From Pseudomonas sp. TH43 (GTDB lineage Bacteria; Pseudomonadota; Gammaproteobacteria; Pseudomonadales; Pseudomonadaceae), in NCBI RefSeq assembly GCF_016650635.1, contig NZ_JAEKFI010000004.1, positions 868,001 to 932,000 of the forward strand: a stretch of DNA of 64,000 bases. Reading direction: 5' to 3'. Shown one piece after another: positions 59,308 through 64,000 of the stretch (its first letter is position 1; each line of letters starts with the position of its first letter). Below the pieces are notes generated by a model. That model worked only from the letters and a program-made list of their open reading frames with translations. It made no database searches and was not told where the DNA came from. The position numbers were made by a program, and so were the translations under genes.

Positions 59308-59673
59308 TTACTTCAGCTCGACTTTAGCGCCTGCTTCTTCCAGCTTCTTCTTGGCGTCTTCAGCAGCTTCTTTCGAAACGCCTTCAGCTACAACCTGAGG
59401 AGCGGTGTCTACTTTCTCTTTGGCTTCTTTCAGGCCCAGACCAGTCAGTTCACGAACTGCCTTGATCACGTTAACCTTCTTCTCGCCAGCTTCCAGCAGA
59501 ACAACGTTGAACTCGGTTTGCTCTTCAACAACAGCGGCAGCAGCAGCTGGACCAGCAGAAGCAGCGGCAGCGGATACGCCGAACTTCTCTTCCATTGCCT
59601 TGATCAGCTCAACGATTTCCAGAACCGATTTTTCGCCGATTGCGTCGATGATTTGTTCGTTAGTCAGAGACAT
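59308..59673 (-). CDS. rplL: 50S ribosomal protein L7/L12
   Basis: 121 residues. The N-terminal dimerisation helices (LTNEQIIDAIGEKSVLEIVEL), the flexible Ala/Gly-rich hinge (SAAAASAGPAAAAAVVEEQ), and the C-terminal factor-binding domain (FNVVLLEAGEKKVNVIKAVR, LGLKEAKEKV) are complete. Several copies bind L10 to form the stalk that recruits the translational GTPases. It lies 78 bases after rplJ. Confidence 0.98.
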   Translation of the reverse strand: MSLTNEQIIDAIGEKSVLEIVELIKAMEEKFGVSAAAASAGPAAAAAVVEEQTEFNVVLLEAGEKKVNVIKAVRELTGLGLKEAKEKVDTAPQVVAEGVSKEAAEDAKKKLEEAGAKVELK

Positions 59674-59751
59674 GACTTATTTCCTGAATTGGGGGATAGC
59701 CTGCAGGCCATCGAAATAAACAAAAATACGCGAGAGAGGAAACGCTCAGCC

Positions 59752-60252
59752 TCAGGCTGCAGCAGCTTCTTTCTGGTCGCGAAGAGCCGCCAGAGTACGA
59801 GCCAATTTGCTGGTAGCGCCTTGAATCACGCTCATCAGCTGGGAAATTGCTTCGTCACGGGTCGGCAGGCTTGCCAGAACGTCGATCTGATTAGCTGCGA
59901 GGAACTTGCCCTCGAACGCAGCTGCCTTGATCTCGAACTTTTCCTGACCTTTAGCGAACTCTTTGAACAGGCGAGCAGCAGCGCCCGGGTGTTCGTTGGA
60001 GAATGCGATCAAGGTCGGGCCGGTGAACACGTCGTTGAGAACACTGTATTCAGTGTCAGCAACAGCGCGCTTGAGCAGGGTGTTACGTACAACACGTACG
60101 TAAACGCCAGCTTCACGAGCCTCTTTACGGAGTCCGGTCATTGCGCCTACTGTTACGCCACGTGCATCAACCACGACAGCGGACAGAGCGACTTTGGCAG
60201 CCTCGTTGACTTCAGCGACGATGGCCTTCTTGTCTTCGAGATTAATTGCCAC
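59752..60252 (-). CDS. rplJ: 50S ribosomal protein L10
   Basis: 166 residues starting MAINLEDKKAIVAEVNEAAK. The start codon is GTG, preceded by AGGAG at 8 bases. The N-terminal rRNA-binding domain is followed by the C-terminal helix that carries L7/L12 dimers. L10 normally represses its own leader. The 198-base untranslated region before it contains candidate regulatory structure. Confidence 0.98.
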   Translation of the reverse strand: MAINLEDKKAIVAEVNEAAKVALSAVVVDARGVTVGAMTGLRKEAREAGVYVRVVRNTLLKRAVADTEYSVLNDVFTGPTLIAFSNEHPGAAARLFKEFAKGQEKFEIKAAAFEGKFLAANQIDVLASLPTRDEAISQLMSVIQGATSKLARTLAALRDQKEAAAA

Positions 60253-60450
60253 GGGTTTAACTCCTGCTTGTTACCGTTTCATTCGATCGAAACCGAATGT
60301 CGTTTTGGTGTCTGATTCGGTAAGGAACCGGGAGCACCATCTGCGTAGGCTGATGGTTTAAGACTTGCGCCGCCTACGGTCTTGGATAGCCCCCGCCAGG
60401 CAGGGACCCCAATCTTTCAATTAGCGCGAATATTCGCGCCAATTTTTGTC
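60253..60450 (-). promoter_or_regulatory. rplJ leader region (L10 leader-like) with 16-bp palindrome
   Basis: The 198-nt gap between rplA and rplJ is long for this cluster. It holds gcgcgaatattcgcgc (60424-60439), which extends to a 10-bp stem just after the rplA stop. It also holds a CGTAGGC/GCCTACG pairing and a G/C-rich bulged segment closer to rplJ. The place and size fit the L10(L12)4-binding leader known in E. coli. I did not fold the RNA, so the exact structure is unverified. Confidence 0.5.
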
Positions 60451-61146
60451 TTACGCGTCCAGCGAGCTCTGGTCGATAACCAGACCTGGGCCCATAGTGG
60501 TGCTCAGGGTAACGCGCTTGACGTAGATACCTTTCGAGGAAGCTGGCTTGATACGCTTCAGATCAGCGATCAGGGCTTCAACGTTTTCCTTCAGCTTGAC
60601 GGCGTCGAAGCCCATCTTGCCAACGGAGGTGTGAATAATGCCGTTTTTGTCGGTGCGATAACGAACCTGACCAGCTTTAGCGTTCTTAACCGCAGTAGCT
60701 ACGTCTGGAGTTACAGTACCAACCTTAGGGTTAGGCATCAGACCACGTGGACCGAGGATCTGACCCAATTGACCTACAACGCGCATTGCATCCGGGGATG
60801 CGATCACTACGTCATAGTTCAGGTCGCCGCCTTTCATTTCGGCAGCCAGGTCATCCATACCTACACGGTCAGCGCCGGCAGCCAGAGCGGCCTCAGCAGC
60901 AGGACCCTGGGTGAACACAGCAACGCGAACGGTCTTGCCAGTGCCGTGTGGCAGCACAGTAGCGCTACGAACAACCTGGTCAGATTTACGCGGGTCAACA
61001 CCCAGGTTCACAGCAATGTCGAACGACTCGCTGAACTTGACAGTCGACAGCTCAGCCAGCAGAGCGGCGGCATCTACAAAGTTGTAGGCCTTGCCTGCTT
61101 CGATTTTGCCGGCGATAGCCTTTTGACGCTTGGTCAGCTTAGCCAT
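60451..61146 (-). CDS. rplA: 50S ribosomal protein L1
   Basis: 231 residues. The two-domain L1 fold has the conserved LGPRGLMPNPKVGTV and GKMGFDAVKLKENV. It forms the mobile L1 stalk at the E-site and is the autogenous repressor of rplKA in E. coli. Its ATG shares one base with the rplK stop codon. Confidence 0.98.
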   Translation of the reverse strand: MAKLTKRQKAIAGKIEAGKAYNFVDAAALLAELSTVKFSESFDIAVNLGVDPRKSDQVVRSATVLPHGTGKTVRVAVFTQGPAAEAALAAGADRVGMDDLAAEMKGGDLNYDVVIASPDAMRVVGQLGQILGPRGLMPNPKVGTVTPDVATAVKNAKAGQVRYRTDKNGIIHTSVGKMGFDAVKLKENVEALIADLKRIKPASSKGIYVKRVTLSTTMGPGLVIDQSSLDA

Positions 61147-61577
61147 TACACACCCTCCACGTTAAGGCCCATGCTACGAGCAGAACCGGCGATAGTACGC
61201 ACGGCTGCATCCATATCAGCTGCAGTCAGATCCGCGTTTTTGGTTTTCGCGATTTCTTCCAGCTGAGCACGGGTAACAGTGCCAACCTTAACGGTGTTCG
61301 GACGAGCGGAACCGCTGGTCAGACCAGCCGCTTTCTTCAGCAGAACCGAAGCAGGGGTGGATTTTGTTTCGAAAGTAAAGCTACGGTCGCTGTAGACAGT
61401 GATGATCACTGGAGTCGGCAGACCAGCTTCCAGACCCTGAGTACGGGCGTTGAAAGCCTTGCAGAATTCCATGATGTTCACGCCGTGCTGACCCAGTGCA
61501 GGACCAACAGGTGGGCTTGGGTTAGCCTGAGCGGCCTTCACTTGCAGCTTGATGTAAGCGGTAATCTTCTTGGCCAT
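61146..61577 (-). CDS. rplK: 50S ribosomal protein L11
   Basis: 143 residues, started at MAKKITAYIKLQVKAAQANP; four codons of open frame upstream are not conserved. The Pro-rich N-terminal domain (SPPVGPALGQHGVNIM) is needed for RelA activation and thiostrepton binding. The C-terminal domain binds the GTPase centre rRNA. It lies 117 bases after nusG. Confidence 0.98.
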   Translation of the reverse strand: MAKKITAYIKLQVKAAQANPSPPVGPALGQHGVNIMEFCKAFNARTQGLEAGLPTPVIITVYSDRSFTFETKSTPASVLLKKAAGLTSGSARPNTVKVGTVTRAQLEEIAKTKNADLTAADMDAAVRTIAGSARSMGLNVEGV

Positions 61578-61650
61578 GAGGCACTCCAATTACGGGTTCA
61601 AACGCCTCGAAAGGCTCCCCGGTTACTTGCGCGTTTATCCCAGTGACGAC

Positions 61651-61679
61651 AAAACCCCACAGCCTATGGCTGCGGGGTT
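61651..61679 (-). terminator. Hairpin between nusG and rplK
   Basis: On the minus strand AACCCCGCAGCC, loop ATA, GGCTGTGGGGTT (one G-T pair), then TTGTC. A 12-bp stem 15 bases after the nusG stop with a weak T-tract points to a partial terminator separating secE-nusG from rplKAJL. Confidence 0.65.
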
Positions 61680-61694
61680 GGGATGCTTTTTCAG

Positions 61695-62228
61695 CTAGAC
61701 CTTTTCGACCTGACTGAACTCCAACTCTACCGGAGTAGAGCGACCGAAAATGAGCACTGCCACTTGGATCCGGCTCTTTTCGTAGTTAACTTCTTCAACA
61801 ACGCCATTGAAATCAGCGAATGGACCGTCATTGACTCGCACCGTTTCACCTGGCTCGAAGAGAGTCTTCGGCTTCGGCTTGTCACTACCATCAGCAACAC
61901 GACGCAGAATCGCTTCTGCCTCTTTATCGGTGATTGGCGCAGGCTTATCAGCAGTACCGCCGATAAAACCCATCACCCGAGGAGTGTCCTTGACCAAGTG
62001 CCAAGTACCCTCATTCATATCCATCTGAACCAGCACATAGCCTGGAAAGAACTTACGCTCGCTTTTGCGCTTCTGGCCATTACGCATTTCAACCACTTCT
62101 TCAGTGGGAACCAGAATTTCGCCAAAGCCATCTTCCATGCCAGCCAGCTTTACGCGCTCGACCAGCGAGCGCATCACATGCTTCTCGTAACCCGAGTAAG
62201 CATGCACAACATACCAACGCTTAGCCAC
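61695..62228 (-). CDS. nusG: Transcription elongation/antitermination factor NusG
   Basis: 177 residues. The N-terminal NGN domain (KRWYVVHAYSGYEKHVMRSL; FFPGYVLVQMDMNEGTWHLV) binds the polymerase clamp. The C-terminal KOW domain (FEPGETVRVNDGPFADFNG) binds S10 or Rho. The start codon is GTG with AAGGGTG ahead. It follows secE by 9 bases, the usual pair. Confidence 0.98.
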   Translation of the reverse strand: MAKRWYVVHAYSGYEKHVMRSLVERVKLAGMEDGFGEILVPTEEVVEMRNGQKRKSERKFFPGYVLVQMDMNEGTWHLVKDTPRVMGFIGGTADKPAPITDKEAEAILRRVADGSDKPKPKTLFEPGETVRVNDGPFADFNGVVEEVNYEKSRIQVAVLIFGRSTPVELEFSQVEKV

Positions 62229-62237
62229 GGGACACCC

Positions 62238-62606
62238 TTAGCCGACAATCAAGGAAACAAGCCAACCGAGCAGGGAATCAAGCCCCCACAACAGCAACGC
62301 CATAACCAGGACAACAGCCACCACAATAAGGGTGGTCTGCGTGGTTTCTTGACGAGTTGGCCACACGACTTTACGAATCTCGGTGCGAGCTTCCTTAACC
62401 AGTACAAAGAAAGACTTGCCCTTCGCAGTCTGCAGGCCTACAAAGGCAGCTACAGCAGCGATGACAAGCAAAGCGAGTACACGGTACAGGATCGGCGAAG
62501 CAGAATAATACTGATTGCCAACAACGCCAACAACCACCAAAGCGACAACTACAAGCCACTTGAGCAGATCGAAGCGAGAGCCTTGAGCTTCAGCCTTAGG
62601 AGTCAT
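62238..62606 (-). CDS. secE: Protein translocase subunit SecE
   Basis: 122 residues with three transmembrane helices, the gammaproteobacterial long form. The essential cytoplasmic amphipathic segment EARTEIRKVVWPTRQETTQT precedes the last helix. It clamps SecY in the translocon. It lies 45 bases behind tRNA-Trp. Confidence 0.97.
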   Translation of the reverse strand: MTPKAEAQGSRFDLLKWLVVVALVVVGVVGNQYYSASPILYRVLALLVIAAVAAFVGLQTAKGKSFFVLVKEARTEIRKVVWPTRQETTQTTLIVVAVVLVMALLLWGLDSLLGWLVSLIVG

Positions 62607-62651
62607 CTATGAAGATCCTGTGAAAAGAAAGCCAGACACACCAAGTGAATC

Positions 62652-62727
62652 TGGCAGGTCAGGAGGGAATCGAACCCCCAACCTACGGTTTTGGAGACCG
62701 TCGCTCTGCCAATTGAGCTACTGACCT
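62652..62727 (-). tRNA. trpT: tRNA-Trp (anticodon CCA)
   Basis: 76 nt on the minus strand. The 7-bp acceptor stem is AGGTCAG/CTGACCT with discriminator G and an encoded CCA. The D-loop contains AATTGGCAG, the anticodon loop CTCCAAA is closed by ACGGT/ACCGT, and the T-arm contains GGTTCGATTCC. It lies between tufB and secE, the conserved place of this gene in gammaproteobacteria. Confidence 0.97.
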
Positions 62728-62780
62728 AAAACAAAATCAGGCCGACCATTATGCCGGCCCGAAAAATACATTACAACCAC

Positions 62781-63974
62781 TTACTCGATGATTTTGGCTA
62801 CGACACCAGCGCCGACGGTACGACCGCCTTCACGGATAGCGAAACGCAGACCATCTTCCATCGCGATGGTTTTGATCAGGGTAACAGTCATCTGAATGTT
62901 GTCACCTGGCATTACCATTTCAACGCCTTCTGGCAGCTCGCAGTTACCAGTCACATCAGTTGTACGGAAGTAGAACTGTGGACGATAACCTTTGAAGAAC
63001 GGAGTGTGACGACCGCCTTCTTCCTTGCTCAGAACGTAAACTTCTGCTGTGAACTTGGTGTGCGGCTTGACCGAACCCGGCTTAACCAGTACCTGACCAC
63101 GCTCAACGTCGTCACGCTTGGTGCCACGCAGCAGAACGCCGCAGTTCTCGCCCGCACGACCTTCGTCGAGCAGCTTGCGGAACATTTCAACACCGGTGCA
63201 AGTAGTAACGGTGGTGTCACGCAGACCAACGATTTCCAGCGGATCCTGAACGCGAACGATACCGCGCTCGATACGACCAGTCACAACAGTACCGCGACCC
63301 GAGATCGAGAATACGTCTTCGATTGGCATCAGGAACGGCTTGTCGGTAACACGTACTGGTTCTGGGATGTAGCTGTCCAGAGTCTCAACCAGTTTCTTGA
63401 CGGCAGTGGTGCCCATCTCGTTGTCGTCTTTGCCTTCCAGCGCCATACGAGCCGAACCAATGATGATTGGAGTGTCATCGCCCGGGAAGTCGTAGGTGGA
63501 CAGCAGGTCGCGAACTTCCATCTCAACCAGTTCCAGCAGCTCAGCATCGTCTACCAGGTCAGCCTTGTTCAGGAAAACCACGATGTACGGAACGCCCACC
63601 TGGCGGGACAGCAGGATGTGCTCACGGGTTTGCGGCATCGGACCATCAGCGGCCGAGCAAACCAGAATAGCGCCGTCCATTTGAGCAGCACCGGTGATCA
63701 TGTTCTTCACATAGTCAGCGTGACCTGGGCAGTCAACGTGAGCGTAGTGACGGATCTTCGAGTTGTACTCAACGTGAGCGGTATTGATGGTGATGCCGCG
63801 TGCTTTTTCTTCCGGGGCGCTGTCGATCTTGTCGAAGTCAACGATTGCAGAGCCGAAAACTTCGGAGCAAACGCGAGTCAGAGCAGCAGTCAAAGTGGTT
63901 TTACCGTGGTCAACGTGACCAATGGTCCCAACGTTGACGTGCGGCAGGGAACGATCAAATTTTTCCTTAGCCAT
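62781..63974 (-). CDS. tufB: Elongation factor Tu (second copy, beside tRNA-Trp)
   Basis: 397 residues, started at MAKEKFDRSLPHVNVG (ATG at 63974; three further upstream codons are open but not conserved). It differs from the copy at 46219 by two residues, Lys307 and terminal Glu397, and by scattered silent changes. It precedes tRNA-Trp, secE and nusG. Its promoter and the tRNA genes that usually precede it are beyond the right edge of the window. Confidence 0.98.
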   Translation of the reverse strand: MAKEKFDRSLPHVNVGTIGHVDHGKTTLTAALTRVCSEVFGSAIVDFDKIDSAPEEKARGITINTAHVEYNSKIRHYAHVDCPGHADYVKNMITGAAQMDGAILVCSAADGPMPQTREHILLSRQVGVPYIVVFLNKADLVDDAELLELVEMEVRDLLSTYDFPGDDTPIIIGSARMALEGKDDNEMGTTAVKKLVETLDSYIPEPVRVTDKPFLMPIEDVFSISGRGTVVTGRIERGIVRVQDPLEIVGLRDTTVTTCTGVEMFRKLLDEGRAGENCGVLLRGTKRDDVERGQVLVKPGSVKPHTKFTAEVYVLSKEEGGRHTPFFKGYRPQFYFRTTDVTGNCELPEGVEMVMPGDNIQMTVTLIKTIAMEDGLRFAIREGGRTVGAGVVAKIIE

Positions 63975-64000
63975 CGATATCACCCTTAACAGAAGAATTG

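Overview
The window reads as a chromosome segment of a Pseudomonas of the fluorescens group. Three things support this: GC-rich genes ordered as in known Pseudomonas genomes, short interspersed palindromic repeats of the fluorescens type (GTGGGAGC... and GTAGGAGCTGC... families), and typical Pseudomonas products (OprG, FtnA, KatA, a 944-residue UvrA, the ribosomal/RNA polymerase supercluster). From memory, the block at about 0-4 kb corresponds to P. aeruginosa PA4063-PA4069 and the block from 23.7 kb to the end to PA4232-PA4277. No database search was run, so these correspondences are recollection.

Layout. 0-4 kb: the end of an ABC-transporter operon (permease tail, DUF3299), oprG, then two short-chain-dehydrogenase-like genes on the minus strand. 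4.2-8.5 kb: lhr, a very large DNA helicase gene. 8.6-10.7 kb: an MscS-type channel. 11-15 kb: a tightly overlapped operon DUF72 / endonuclease-exonuclease-phosphatase / ClsB cardiolipin synthase / YbhN-like membrane protein. 15-17 kb: an alpha/beta hydrolase and a DUF3182 gene. 17.2-18.9 kb: a GlxA-type regulator divergent from an isochorismatase-family hydrolase. 19-23.5 kb: a six-gene operon yjfIJKLMC built around a PspA/IM30 protein and an ATP-grasp enzyme. Its predicted promoter is bracketed by two identical 12-bp palindromes. 23.7-28.7 kb: ssb, an MFS transporter, uvrA. 28.7-30.0 kb: a complete IS3-family insertion sequence. 30-32 kb: ftnA and katA.

From 32.3 kb to the end everything lies on the minus strand. 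In transcription order it reads tufB, tRNA-Trp, secE, nusG, rplKAJL, rpoBC, rpsL-rpsG-fusA-tufA, the S10 operon (rpsJ to rpsQ), the spc operon (rplN to rpmJ) and the alpha operon (rpsM to rplQ). I can place sigma70-like promoters with 17-bp spacers before rpsL, rpsJ, rpsM and rpsH. Hairpins with terminator or attenuator character lie after tufA, rpmJ, rplL, nusG and rplQ.

The first 24 kb is accessory or housekeeping DNA rich in REP-type repeats (eight inverted pairs and one single element). The translation/transcription supercluster has none that I can see. The best candidate for an under-described system is the yjfIJKLMC membrane-stress operon with its paired operators. Secondary points of interest are the predicted rpsH promoter in an enlarged rpsN-rpsH gap, and an RmlD-like protein that has lost the catalytic Tyr-Lys motif.
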